Positions 18,166 through 26,960 of a DNA stretch of 64,000 nucleotides are shown here, one piece after another. The position numbers and the translations under genes were made by a program. The stretch comes from Maribellus maritimus. Lineage in GTDB: Bacteria > Bacteroidota > Bacteroidia > Bacteroidales > Prolixibacteraceae. The notes below the pieces were generated by a model that saw only the letters and a program-made list of their open reading frames with translations, made no database searches and was not told the origin of the DNA. Each line of letters begins with the position of its first letter. The first letter of the stretch is position 1. The stretch is from contig NZ_JAIKLE010000006.1 of NCBI RefSeq assembly GCF_022267315.1, forward strand, positions 124,001 through 188,000, written 5' to 3'.

Positions 18166-20196
18166 TTAGTAGGTCAACCCAAATCCAAAAGGGAACAGAG
18201 TATCTTCATCGGGGTACCCTGGTGCATCCGAATCCTGATTTATGATAGCCTCCTTGCTTTTTGCCAATGCAAATGGCAATTTTCCAGTGGGTTTGAAATT
18301 ACCCATGATAATATCCATAAGCGCTTCACTTTTCACGCCAAATGTAGCCAGAATAGCCCCTGCATCCAGAAAGCCACAACTTTCATCCAAAACATATGGA
18401 TTTCGAAAATTTACTGACAGAATTGTCTTTTCCGCGCCTACTTTATCCATAACAGTTTTTATATCAGCGAGGGAAGGGGAGATGTGCCACGATTTTGAAC
18501 CAACCATATCGGAGAATGCCAGCAAATCCAATTCCTCTGGAATAGCTCCGCCAAACCTGCCTCCCGTATTGAGCACATTGACCCTGATTACGGCGTAATC
18601 AACGTCACCGCTTATTTCCGGAAGCTGACCATTTTCAGCATCATAATCTCCTGAAATTGCTTTGATACCGGACCATGCTCTGTCATTGAATATTTCATTA
18701 TCAACACCCATTGTAAATAAAACAAGAGAATCATTCCGTTCTGGCATTGCAAGAGGAAGATTCATTTTATTTTGCAACAGCACGATTGATTTTCTTTGAG
18801 CAATATCTGCTTTTCTTTGAAAAGATGCATTGCCAACAATATAAGCTGCTCTGTCCGGATCTACATAAGGATTTTCAAATAGACCGAGTTCAAATTGTTC
18901 TCTTAACTGCCTTCTTACTGACAGTTCTACTCTGCTTTCTGTAATTTTTCCTGATTCGACCAGGTCTAAGATCATTTTGTTATTACTGAATCCGGAAAGA
19001 ACATCTGTTCCGGCCTCCACGGCAATTATTATTTGTTCTTCTTCGGTTTTATCTTCCAATCCCCATGCTCTGTCTCCAATAATACCCGTATCCGAATTTA
19101 CATATCCTTTAAAACCAAGTTCATTTCTCAATAAACCGGTTACAATTCCTTTTGAAAATGCCATGCCAACATCGTTGGGTAAGTATCGCTGGCCAATGGG
19201 TATTCCATAATACGGCATAATAGATGAAACGCCGGCATCAATTGCAGCCTTAAATGGCGCAACATGGTAATCAAACATTCCCGCCGGATAAACCTGGTTT
19301 TTTCCATAATCGAAATGAGGATCACCCCCGCCTTCCTGCGGACCTCCGCCCGGGAAGTGTTTCAATGTTAGCGCAACACTTTTTGAATTCAACGATTCGC
19401 CCTGCAGATTTTTAATAAGAGTGGATACAATTTCGGTTGCCCATTCGCTGTCTTCTGTAAAAGTTTCGTGGATACGGTACCATCTTGGTTCTGTAGCGAG
19501 GTCAGCCATGTAGCCGTACATCGAACGAAGACCGATAGAGGTCCATTCCTGTCTCATAACATTGGCAAATTCAGCAATCAGCTCAATATCCTGTGTTGCC
19601 GCCAAGCCTGCTTCTTTAGGCCATGCAGAAAAAGCACCTGAACCAACGTTGATTCCTGCTCTTGCATCATAAGTGACATGATTTCTCGCATTTGATTTAA
19701 ACACCACCGGTATACCAAGACGCGTATTCTCAGCAATTTCCTGAACTGAATTTGTAAACTGGGCTGCTTCGTAGGGAGAAACCTGTCCTCCGCCAAAACC
19801 GCCGCCTCTGCCGCCAGTCCTTTCAGGATTTTCAATAACCGTATTTCTGAAAATAAACCGGGTCATCTTTTCATCCTCAACATACCGAACGCCTGATTCT
19901 GATACTTTACCATAGGTTTCTGCGTTAAGTGTGTTGATCAACAAGAAGCCAACTTTCTCTTCCAGTGTCATTTGATCAAGCAGATCCTGTATTCGATTTT
20001 CCACTGGTTTACGCCAATCTTCGTAGACATCCAGTTTGCCGTTTTTATTAAGGTCCTTGAATTCAAGCTTATCTTCGTGTAAAAGATTAACAGCTCTGGC
20101 CTCAATATTGGGTTGGAAACTGTAGGTTCCCTGTGCCAATAGAATGGAACTATTTGATAAGATAAATAATAATATTAGTATGCTTATATTTTTCAT
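18166..20196 (-). CDS. Glycoside hydrolase family 3 protein (copy A)
   Basis: Secreted exo-beta-glycosidase of the GH3 family, likely periplasmic. 676 residues: signal peptide (1-21, ending LLAQ), an EF-hand-like loop DLNKNGKLDVYEDW at about 48-61, the (beta/alpha)8 domain with the nucleophile Asp369 in GYVNSDTG and the LKHFPGGG substrate-binding segment, then the alpha/beta C-domain (RKSIVLLQN). There is no C-terminal fibronectin domain. A Gly/Arg-rich insert (TGGRGGGFGGGQ, about 124-135) interrupts the N-terminal region. It is last in a four-gene operon, 39 bp after GH3 copy B. The specificity (glucose, xylose or other) is not readable. Confidence 0.9.
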   Translation of the reverse strand: MKNISILILLFILSNSSILLAQGTYSFQPNIEARAVNLLHEDKLEFKDLNKNGKLDVYEDWRKPVENRIQDLLDQMTLEEKVGFLLINTLNAETYGKVSESGVRYVEDEKMTRFIFRNTVIENPERTGGRGGGFGGGQVSPYEAAQFTNSVQEIAENTRLGIPVVFKSNARNHVTYDARAGINVGSGAFSAWPKEAGLAATQDIELIAEFANVMRQEWTSIGLRSMYGYMADLATEPRWYRIHETFTEDSEWATEIVSTLIKNLQGESLNSKSVALTLKHFPGGGPQEGGGDPHFDYGKNQVYPAGMFDYHVAPFKAAIDAGVSSIMPYYGIPIGQRYLPNDVGMAFSKGIVTGLLRNELGFKGYVNSDTGIIGDRAWGLEDKTEEEQIIIAVEAGTDVLSGFSNNKMILDLVESGKITESRVELSVRRQLREQFELGLFENPYVDPDRAAYIVGNASFQRKADIAQRKSIVLLQNKMNLPLAMPERNDSLVLFTMGVDNEIFNDRAWSGIKAISGDYDAENGQLPEISGDVDYAVIRVNVLNTGGRFGGAIPEELDLLAFSDMVGSKSWHISPSLADIKTVMDKVGAEKTILSVNFRNPYVLDESCGFLDAGAILATFGVKSEALMDIIMGNFKPTGKLPFALAKSKEAIINQDSDAPGYPDEDTLFPFGFGLTY

Positions 20197-20235
20197 TATA
20201 AGTAACTTAATTAGTTCTTTTTTAGTTTACGTCAA

Positions 20236-22365
20236 TTAATAACTCAATCCAAATCCAAATGCATAATCATCACCTGCCTTGTTGGTATACACGTAGTCAA
20301 AATCTTCCGCATAACCGGGAACATCAGACGCATTTTTTTCAACAGCATCCAGATTAGCCGGAATGGTAAAAGGCAGTTTCCCAGAAGGATTATATCGACC
20401 ATAAACTGCATCAATCAGAGCTTCTGCTTTCACACCAAAGGTGCCAATAACAGCGGCAGCACCGGGTTCAATTTGGTTGATTATCCATGGATTATCAAAG
20501 TTTATGACTAAAATTGTTGGTACTTTGGATTCAATATCGCGGATTTTTGCAACATCAATTCCCGTATCCTCTTTAAGGTCGATTGAAACACCCTCTTCCG
20601 GTGATATTTCATAGGTACTTGGCATTGCCCAAACAATAGCCACATCTGCTTCAGAAGGATTATCTACAGTTTGAACGGATTGGCCAAGTAGCTCTTTAAA
20701 TGATTTGGTTGTCTCCTCGCTGCTTCTTCCGGTGAAAACTTCCACGTAAACTCTTTTTTCATTTTCGAGTGGCAAGATATCGGAGTTACTTAACAAGACG
20801 ATTGATCTTCTGTGAGCCTCGTCAGCAGCTGCCTGAGATTCAGTGTTCTCTGCTACATTCTGTGCTTCATCCGGATCAACATACGGATTTTCAAATAAAC
20901 CCAGCTTAAATATTTCAGTGAGCAGTAATGTTACTTTCGGATTAAGATCTTCTTCTGAAAGTAACCCACTATTTACAGCACTTAATAAAGGTGCAGGATC
21001 ATTCACATCGGAGAAAAGAGCAACCCCAGCCTGAACGGCCTTCGCATAACGTTCTTCCATCGATAAATCTTCAACTCCAAATGCCTGACGAGTCAGTATT
21101 CCACTGTCAGTATTTATGTACCCCTTAAATCCCATTTCTTTTGGTAGATCAGTTATGATTGCTTTGTTATAGGCTGCGGCCACATCCTCAAAAGGTTCGC
21201 CGTTTAGCTGTGGTACCGACATTTCATTACTCGGACGATTATAATAACTCATAATTGAACTTACACCTGCATCAATTGCAGCCTGAAATGGTGGAAGATG
21301 ATATTTTTCCAAACTGCCTTCAGTCGGATAAATGGCCCATTGTCCCTGTTCAGTGTGAGGATCCATTCCGAGATAAACCGGCCCGTCGCCCGGAAAGTGT
21401 TTAATCGTGTGAACAACAGACTCATTATTTATTTCGTCTCCCTGGAAACCAATTACCAACTCACGTGTATATTCTGCGCTTAACTCCGGGCTTTCACTAA
21501 AGGTTCCGCTTATACGGCGCCATCGGGGTTCTGTTGCTGTTTCGACCTGGTATCCGTAAATTTTTCGAATGCCAGCTGCCCGCCATTCTTTTCGTGCGAT
21601 TTCTGCAAACTGGCGAATCAGCGAAGCATCATTAGCTGCAGCTAGCCCAAGTTGCCCTGGCCATGTTGAAAATTGTCCGCTTGCTTCAGTAATTCCAAAT
21701 TCTATACGACCGCTATGGTTTCGTGGATTCGATGTAAAAACAATGGGTATCCCAAGACGTGTTTGTTCCGCTATTTCCTGGTATTTATTATTTCTTGATG
21801 CAATATCATACGCCGGGAGATTGTCACGGATAATGAGATAACGAATTTTGCGATCATTGATGTAATCTATTGTTGCAGGGAACGGATCTTCCGCGATTAT
21901 CTTCTCAGTTTCATTTTCATCATCAGGTTGGGGTACCTGTCCCGGAGAAGCACCGCCATTGGGCACTCCGGCGCCTGTGGCCTGTCCCGGGAAGCGGCCA
22001 CCGTTAGGAATTGCGGCCCTTCCAAAGCCACCTCGCCGACGTTCTGATGTTATGTGCATCAAACCTGCTTTTTCTTCAAGCGTCATCATCGACACCAGGT
22101 TCTCCGCCCGTTCTTCAGCGCTTAGTCGCCAGTCTTCATAGGGATCAAGCTCCCCATTTTTATTGAGATCTTTAAACTGTAAACCGTCGGATTCAATTCG
22201 TTCAACATCTTTTATTCCTAATTCTGGCTGTATGAAATTCTCTTTTTTATTGCACGACGGTAATAAAAATAAAAGACTCAGCAGAAGAATCGACACACCG
22301 TTCATTTTTTTTATAAAAAGCTCATCAAAATTGATTTTGCTATAAACTTTGAGATGTGTTTCCAT
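20236..22365 (-). CDS. Glycoside hydrolase family 3 lipoprotein (copy B)
   Basis: 709-residue GH3 enzyme, paralogue of copy A, exported as a lipoprotein (LLFLLPSC, Cys38). It repeats the EF-hand-like DLNKNGELDPYEDW loop, has the nucleophile Asp420 in GYINTDSG and the IKHFPGDGP segment, and ends in the usual GH3 C-domain. A low-complexity Gly/Pro/Arg insert (about 110-155) sits at the same place as the insert in copy A. I keep the upstream ATG at 22365 because it carries the same AAACCTA leader as the two preceding genes. A start at Met21 (22305) would give a more standard signal peptide. Two GH3 enzymes side by side suggest complementary linkages. Confidence 0.9.
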   Translation of the reverse strand: METHLKVYSKINFDELFIKKMNGVSILLLSLLFLLPSCNKKENFIQPELGIKDVERIESDGLQFKDLNKNGELDPYEDWRLSAEERAENLVSMMTLEEKAGLMHITSERRRGGFGRAAIPNGGRFPGQATGAGVPNGGASPGQVPQPDDENETEKIIAEDPFPATIDYINDRKIRYLIIRDNLPAYDIASRNNKYQEIAEQTRLGIPIVFTSNPRNHSGRIEFGITEASGQFSTWPGQLGLAAANDASLIRQFAEIARKEWRAAGIRKIYGYQVETATEPRWRRISGTFSESPELSAEYTRELVIGFQGDEINNESVVHTIKHFPGDGPVYLGMDPHTEQGQWAIYPTEGSLEKYHLPPFQAAIDAGVSSIMSYYNRPSNEMSVPQLNGEPFEDVAAAYNKAIITDLPKEMGFKGYINTDSGILTRQAFGVEDLSMEERYAKAVQAGVALFSDVNDPAPLLSAVNSGLLSEEDLNPKVTLLLTEIFKLGLFENPYVDPDEAQNVAENTESQAAADEAHRRSIVLLSNSDILPLENEKRVYVEVFTGRSSEETTKSFKELLGQSVQTVDNPSEADVAIVWAMPSTYEISPEEGVSIDLKEDTGIDVAKIRDIESKVPTILVINFDNPWIINQIEPGAAAVIGTFGVKAEALIDAVYGRYNPSGKLPFTIPANLDAVEKNASDVPGYAEDFDYVYTNKAGDDYAFGFGLSY

Positions 22366-22412
22366 TGTATATAGGTTTTAATAGCTGAATAAAAATGATA
22401 TTTGAATAAGCA

Positions 22413-23903
22413 TTAAACTTTGTAATAGCTTTCCCATCCCATACGCGGAGGCCTGTCTGTTAAAAGTGAATTTGCAAACTTATCATTGATTATTTCTTTG
22501 GTGCGATCATCAAATATAAGTTTCTGATTACGGCGCATTGCGATTACTCCAAGAGAAAATATCTGTGAGAGAGGAGCAAATATTTCAAATGGAGAACGAG
22601 TTTTTTCTTCACCCAGGCAGGCTTTCAGAAAGTTTTCATAGTGGTTGGAAGGACTTTCCGGATATTCCGGCAATCTGGAAGCCATTTCCTTTGCTTTTTC
22701 TTCGGGAATAATAAAAAGAGGAGCAGAATGAGTGCCTCCCTTAAATGTTAATTCTTTACTGTATATAATTTTACCTGCAGTATTTCTCCGCCTGCGCTGT
22801 GGTCTTTGATTTCCGGCTGGTCGACTTCCCTGTGCGCTTGCTCCACCCGGAGGAGGAATCGTATTGTCAACAGTTGCCTCAACCGATTCGTAACCTTCGG
22901 GAAACGGAGGTGTGTTGTCAACACCATCATACCAGGTTATATCACAAGGAGGCATGTCCCCGCGGCTTTTAAACCTAAATTTTAAGGTTGTTTCCAATGG
23001 GAAAAAGAAATCGTTACGATTACGAACATGTACAGGTTCAATTTCATAAGGCAGTCCAAGTTCGAGAAACTGATGAATGGTATCGAGTATATGTGCTCCC
23101 CAGTCTCCAAGAGCGCCCATCCCAAAATCATACCAGCCACGCCAGTTTCCCGGATGATACTTTTCATTAAAGTCGTGATAGCCAGCTGTTGTAAGCCATG
23201 TATCCCAATGTTTAGGGGTCATTCCTTTGGGCAATGGCTGTGCTTCGGGAAATTTTGAAATCTTTGGATCATAGGGATGCCATCTTCTGGTTCCGTTCAT
23301 GAAAGCTGTTACAGCCGTTACATCTTTTATAATTCCCGCATCTTTCCAGGCTTTAAATTGGAAATAGTTTTCACCTGAATGTCCCTGGTTGCCAACTTGT
23401 GTTGCCAGCTTGGGATTGTTCAGGGCCGCCTTGGCCATTAATTCCGCTTCAAGGAAAGTGCGGGCCATTGGTTTTTCAACATAAACACTTATTCCTAATT
23501 GCATTGCCGCCATACAAACCGGGAAGTGAGCAAAATCGGGAATAGCAACCTGAACCGCGTCAATGTCTCCAGCCATCTCATCAAACATTACACGGAAATC
23601 TCTGTATTGTTTCGCATTTGGCACTAACTGTATTGTTTTTTGTGCGCCTTCTGAATCAAGATCTACATCGCAAACGGCAACAATGTTTGCAAGTCCTGTA
23701 TTGATAAACTGTCTTGCATCATTTGCACCCTGATTCGCAATTCCAATTAAAGCCAGGTTTACTTTTCCCGCTTTGCTTTCGGCTCTGCCAGGCAAAATTT
23801 CCGGACGAATAATGTTTCCGGTTGCATTACTGCCAAGTATCATACCGGAGCCGGCAAGCCCGACAGTCTTTAATAGGTTTCTTCTTGTTAGTTTATTTTC
23901 CAT
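22413..23903 (-). CDS. Tat-exported Gfo/Idh/MocA family oxidoreductase
   Basis: NAD(P)-dependent oxidoreductase predicted to act in the periplasm. It starts MENKLTRRNLLKTVGLAGSG, a twin-arginine signal. A Rossmann fold (VNLALIGIANQGANDARQF) with an unusual NQG turn, CDVD, and VEKPMA follow. A long Pro/Gly/Arg-rich insert (about 345-375) splits the C-terminal domain. 496 residues from the ATG at 23903; the upstream TTG at 23921 is less likely because a typical leader precedes the ATG. Exported members of the family keep a tightly bound cofactor. With the neighbouring TIM-barrel protein and GH3 enzymes it could oxidise glycosides before cleavage. GH109-type activity is an alternative. Confidence 0.87.
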   Translation of the reverse strand: MENKLTRRNLLKTVGLAGSGMILGSNATGNIIRPEILPGRAESKAGKVNLALIGIANQGANDARQFINTGLANIVAVCDVDLDSEGAQKTIQLVPNAKQYRDFRVMFDEMAGDIDAVQVAIPDFAHFPVCMAAMQLGISVYVEKPMARTFLEAELMAKAALNNPKLATQVGNQGHSGENYFQFKAWKDAGIIKDVTAVTAFMNGTRRWHPYDPKISKFPEAQPLPKGMTPKHWDTWLTTAGYHDFNEKYHPGNWRGWYDFGMGALGDWGAHILDTIHQFLELGLPYEIEPVHVRNRNDFFFPLETTLKFRFKSRGDMPPCDITWYDGVDNTPPFPEGYESVEATVDNTIPPPGGASAQGSRPAGNQRPQRRRRNTAGKIIYSKELTFKGGTHSAPLFIIPEEKAKEMASRLPEYPESPSNHYENFLKACLGEEKTRSPFEIFAPLSQIFSLGVIAMRRNQKLIFDDRTKEIINDKFANSLLTDRPPRMGWESYYKV

Positions 23904-23960
23904 TTTATTAGGTTTTAGCAATTGTTACTGATTTGTTTGAAAACGTTTATGCTTCATCAT

Positions 23961-24947
23961 TTATTCCAATATATTTCGCATGTATTCAATACATTTAGTC
24001 ACTTCTTTCACAGGATCAGAACCTTCCGGAATTTGGTATTCAAGTTCAACAAAAACATCGATGGGCCATTTTTCTTTTTTTAGCAGTTCCAGTACATCTG
24101 CTATAGGTGTACTACCTTCTCCAAAAGGTACGCTTGTATTTGGTTTTTCAGGATGGTTAGGACCGGTTTTATCTTTCATGTGAATCATTGGAATTTGATC
24201 GCGGTATTTGATAATAACATCATTTGGATGTTTCCCTGTACTTCCGTAATAATGCCCCACATCCAGGTTAAGACGATTCGCAGGAGAGTAGCTCAGTAAT
24301 GTGTCAACGTCAAATCCGGGTTCGCCAAATTGCCCGTGAGTGTGGTAAATAGCCAGGCTATTGTGTTTTTCTGCAAATCCCCCCATTCGTTTACAAGCTT
24401 CAACACTGGCTTCATCGGTTATACCGTAAGCTCCCATTACGTTGGATGCTTTATAAGCATAGTCGAGTTCTTCGTCCGACCATCTGGACGGTGCAAATTT
24501 GGCAATATGAATATCCACTCCGGCGTCGTTGTACATCTTGCGGAGATCTGCATATTTTTGCATGGGTAAACTTAAACGCCATTGCTTTTGTTTTTCCTGA
24601 GCTGCTTTGGTTGCTTCTGCAATTTCGGCTTTTTCTTTTTCAGTTAAATCTGAACCTCTCCGACGTCTGGGAGGGCCCGCCGGTATGCCCAAACCTTCCT
24701 CCAAAACTCCTCGCATTTCAACCGCATTAATCCCAGCTTCCAATATATATCCTAAAGTTTCTTCTAAACTATGGGGAACACGCAAATAGCTATATGTTGT
24801 AACACCCAATTGGACACCGTTTACTTTTGAATTAGGTTTTTTTCTTTGTGGGGTAAAAGAATAATTAAATGGAATGATCGAAATTCCTGTTGCTGCTAAC
24901 GCAGTTGTACCAAGGAAGTTTCGTCTCGAAAGGTTTGATTTTTTCAT
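23961..24947 (-). CDS. Tat-exported sugar phosphate isomerase/epimerase-like TIM-barrel protein
   Basis: 328-residue AP-endonuclease-2/xylose-isomerase fold protein with a twin-arginine signal (LSRRNFLGTTALAATG). Metal-ligand positions of the fold can be seen: EMRGVLEE, YHTHGQFGEPG, NLDVGHYYGS, IHMKDKTG and FVELEYQIP. An Arg/Pro-rich stretch (GPPRRRRGS, about 92-100) interrupts the first half. I choose ATG 24947 because the putative promoter at 24973-24980 would leave only a few bases before the alternative ATG at 24965. First gene of the operon. The name is a fold label only: export argues against a phosphosugar substrate and for an epimerase, hydratase or lyase acting on a free or oxidised glycoside. 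Confidence 0.82.
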   Translation of the reverse strand: MKKSNLSRRNFLGTTALAATGISIIPFNYSFTPQRKKPNSKVNGVQLGVTTYSYLRVPHSLEETLGYILEAGINAVEMRGVLEEGLGIPAGPPRRRRGSDLTEKEKAEIAEATKAAQEKQKQWRLSLPMQKYADLRKMYNDAGVDIHIAKFAPSRWSDEELDYAYKASNVMGAYGITDEASVEACKRMGGFAEKHNSLAIYHTHGQFGEPGFDVDTLLSYSPANRLNLDVGHYYGSTGKHPNDVIIKYRDQIPMIHMKDKTGPNHPEKPNTSVPFGEGSTPIADVLELLKKEKWPIDVFVELEYQIPEGSDPVKEVTKCIEYMRNILE

Positions 24948-24972
24948 CTTTATAGGTTTAATCATGAATAAT

Positions 24973-24980
24973 CAAATTTA
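24973..24980 (-). promoter_or_regulatory. Putative -7 promoter box of the GH3/Tat operon
   Basis: Reads TAAATTTG on the minus strand, an exact TAnnTTTG match. It sets the leader at roughly 20 bases for the ATG at 24947. Confidence 0.5.
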
Positions 24981-25007
24981 ATTAGCTTAATGGTTTAAAC
25001 GTCCCAA

Positions 25008-25033
25008 CCAATTTATTGGCACCAATTTCATTG
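25008..25033. promoter_or_regulatory. CCAAT/ATTGG inverted-repeat array upstream of the GH3/Tat operon
   Basis: CCAAT-TT-ATTGG-CA-CCAAT-TTC-ATTG: alternating half-sites form two overlapping inverted repeats, 28-53 bp upstream of the -7 box. This is the position expected for an activator site. The nearby AraC regulators are candidate binders, but nothing in the sequence proves it. Confidence 0.35.
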
Positions 25034-25110
25034 AAGCATTGTTAAACTTCTCCTCCTGTTTAAGATCTGTAAACCATAAGCAAGTAACTTATAATTTTAA
25101 TAAAGAAAAA

Positions 25111-25695
25111 ATGAAAACGAAAAGGAGTTTAGCAACATTACTGGCAGCAGCAATTGTAACAATAGCCTCTGCAACAGATCTTTCAAAGCTGATTGTAACA
25201 CCACTGAATGCGAACCAGTTAATTGTTGCAGTTGTAAATGATCGTATATCTGATTTCGAGATTAGCATTTATGCAAAAGATGGAGATTTGGTTTACTTTA
25301 AACAATCAGATAAACCGATATCGTCATATCAGAAGATTTTTGATGTTCAGAATCTTGAGAATGGTAAATACAAAATGACTTTAAAAATGAACGGCATTTC
25401 TGTAGAAAAGGATTTTATAATAACTACCAATAAGATTATTTTTGGTGAATCTGAACTGGATATCGACCCCTATTTTGTTTTTGATGGAAAAAATTTGAAG
25501 TTTTCATACTTAAATTTCAAGAATAAAAAATTCAAATTAGAAATTTACGATGAAAACGGGCTGATATTCGAGACAAAAATTGACAACGAATTTTCAATTC
25601 ATTCGGGATACAATCTTTCAAAATTGGAATCGGGAAACTACAGAGCCGTTTTATACTCTTTCAACAAAAAATATGTTTATCAATTTGCAAAATAG
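25111..25695 (+). CDS. Small secreted beta-sandwich protein (DUF3244-like)
   Basis: 194 residues from the ATG at 25111 (MKTKRSLATLLAAAIVTIASA, a clean signal peptide). The TTG at 25039 would add a meaningless 24-residue leader. The mature part has two similar halves of about 80 residues, each with the pattern of short beta strands then ENGKYKM or ESGNYRAV, resembling the C-terminal sorting-type or DUF3244 beta-sandwich of Bacteroidota secreted proteins. No catalytic residues are evident. It is divergent from the GH3/Tat operon and followed by a weak hairpin at about 25715-25745. Confidence 0.7.
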   Translation: MKTKRSLATLLAAAIVTIASATDLSKLIVTPLNANQLIVAVVNDRISDFEISIYAKDGDLVYFKQSDKPISSYQKIFDVQNLENGKYKMTLKMNGISVEKDFIITTNKIIFGESELDIDPYFVFDGKNLKFSYLNFKNKKFKLEIYDENGLIFETKIDNEFSIHSGYNLSKLESGNYRAVLYSFNKKYVYQFAK

Positions 25696-25780
25696 GAGAG
25701 ACCAAATTGCATAGAAAGACCCGGTTGTTATCTGAATGGGGCTTTATTACTTTTGCTAAAATTATTTATCTGCTTTAAAA

Positions 25781-26896
25781 CTATGTGCCCTTTATATAGT
25801 TTGTTGGTGTCATCCCGGTTTCCTCTTTAAAAATTCGGTTAAACGTAGTTTTAGAATTAAATCCACATTCAAATGCAATTCCCAATACCGTTAAATTTTT
25901 ATATTCCTTGTTTTCCAGCTTTTCTTTCACCTCTCTAATCCTGTATTCGTTCATTAGTTTATAAAAATTTTTATTCTGACTACGGTTAATAACCTGCGAT
26001 AATTTATGTCTTGAGATATTTAGATCTTCGACCATCATTTGCAGATTGAATTCCGGGTTGAGGTATGGCTTTTTACTAGTCAGATAATTTATTACCGTAT
26101 CGTTTAGCTCTGCTACCTGTTGGTCATTTAAATAAGAACCAACATATTTATTTCCCTGACTGTTTGAATGAGAAATTTGTCCATCCTCAGTTGATTGCGC
26201 TTTATCTTTTTTATAAATAACCGATTGATTTATTCCAAAATAAATCATAATAAAGGTAAAAAGAGTAAAATTAAAAGAAAGCGGAAAAAATCTGTTTATT
26301 CCTATTTGTAAAACATTTCGTGCAAAAAATAACAATTGGTTGCTGATAAAAAAGAGTAAAAATAACGAGAGTACAAAAATCAGCCAGCTTAAGGTGTTTT
26401 TACTCGAATAATTTGAGAAATACAAAGGGATTTTTTTTCGATGTTTTAAAATGACATCTAAACTTAAAAACCAATAAACAAACACCGAAATTAACAATAG
26501 CGAAAGATAAATTTTATTATAAAGATAATTTGGGTTTTGTGTTAAATCGGGTGAACTAACAACCGATACCGCACTAATAGTAGAACGATGAATACAAACC
26601 AGCAAGTATGGAACTAAATGCAGAAGGTGGGTCTTTTTTAATTTAAAATTTTCGATGGCAAGAGAACTTACATAAAAATAAAGCAGTGGTCCGGTTAATA
26701 TTAAAATGGGGAAAACTCCGGGTTTAAAATATTTTACAACCTGAAAGGGAAGTAATCCTGCTCCGAGAAAGATAGCATTAACAGCCATCCAAATGGTTAA
26801 AAATAGAAAGCTGAGGTGTCTTGGCCGTTTTGTAGAAAAGATTAAAATCCCAAAAAGTGATTGAATAAATCCAACTATAAATACTGTTTTCTGCAC
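25781..26896 (-). CDS. Membrane-anchored AraC family transcriptional regulator (copy 2)
   Basis: 371 residues, colinear with the regulator at 15538-16656 through its whole length: the same opening (VGFIQSLFGILIF), about seven hydrophobic helices, a polar linker, then the AraC DNA-binding domain (SRHKLSQVINRSQ, LGIAFECGFNSKTTFNRIFKEETGMTP). The start is GTG at 26896, matching the paralogue's N-terminus. It lies 64 bp downstream of the sugar dehydrogenase gene on the same strand, so the two may share a transcript. Confidence 0.9.
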   Translation of the reverse strand: MQKTVFIVGFIQSLFGILIFSTKRPRHLSFLFLTIWMAVNAIFLGAGLLPFQVVKYFKPGVFPILILTGPLLYFYVSSLAIENFKLKKTHLLHLVPYLLVCIHRSTISAVSVVSSPDLTQNPNYLYNKIYLSLLLISVFVYWFLSLDVILKHRKKIPLYFSNYSSKNTLSWLIFVLSLFLLFFISNQLLFFARNVLQIGINRFFPLSFNFTLFTFIMIYFGINQSVIYKKDKAQSTEDGQISHSNSQGNKYVGSYLNDQQVAELNDTVINYLTSKKPYLNPEFNLQMMVEDLNISRHKLSQVINRSQNKNFYKLMNEYRIREVKEKLENKEYKNLTVLGIAFECGFNSKTTFNRIFKEETGMTPTNYIKGT

Positions 26897-26960
26897 AACA
26901 AAGTCTCTTTAGCTGACTTTTGACTCGAACCGGCAAACTAAGTTTAATTAAAATGAATTA

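Noticed and set aside
22305-22305. Start of GH3 copy B at Met21
   Set aside because: It would give a more usual lipoprotein signal, but the AAACCTA leader shared with the upstream genes precedes the ATG at 22365. Left as an alternative.
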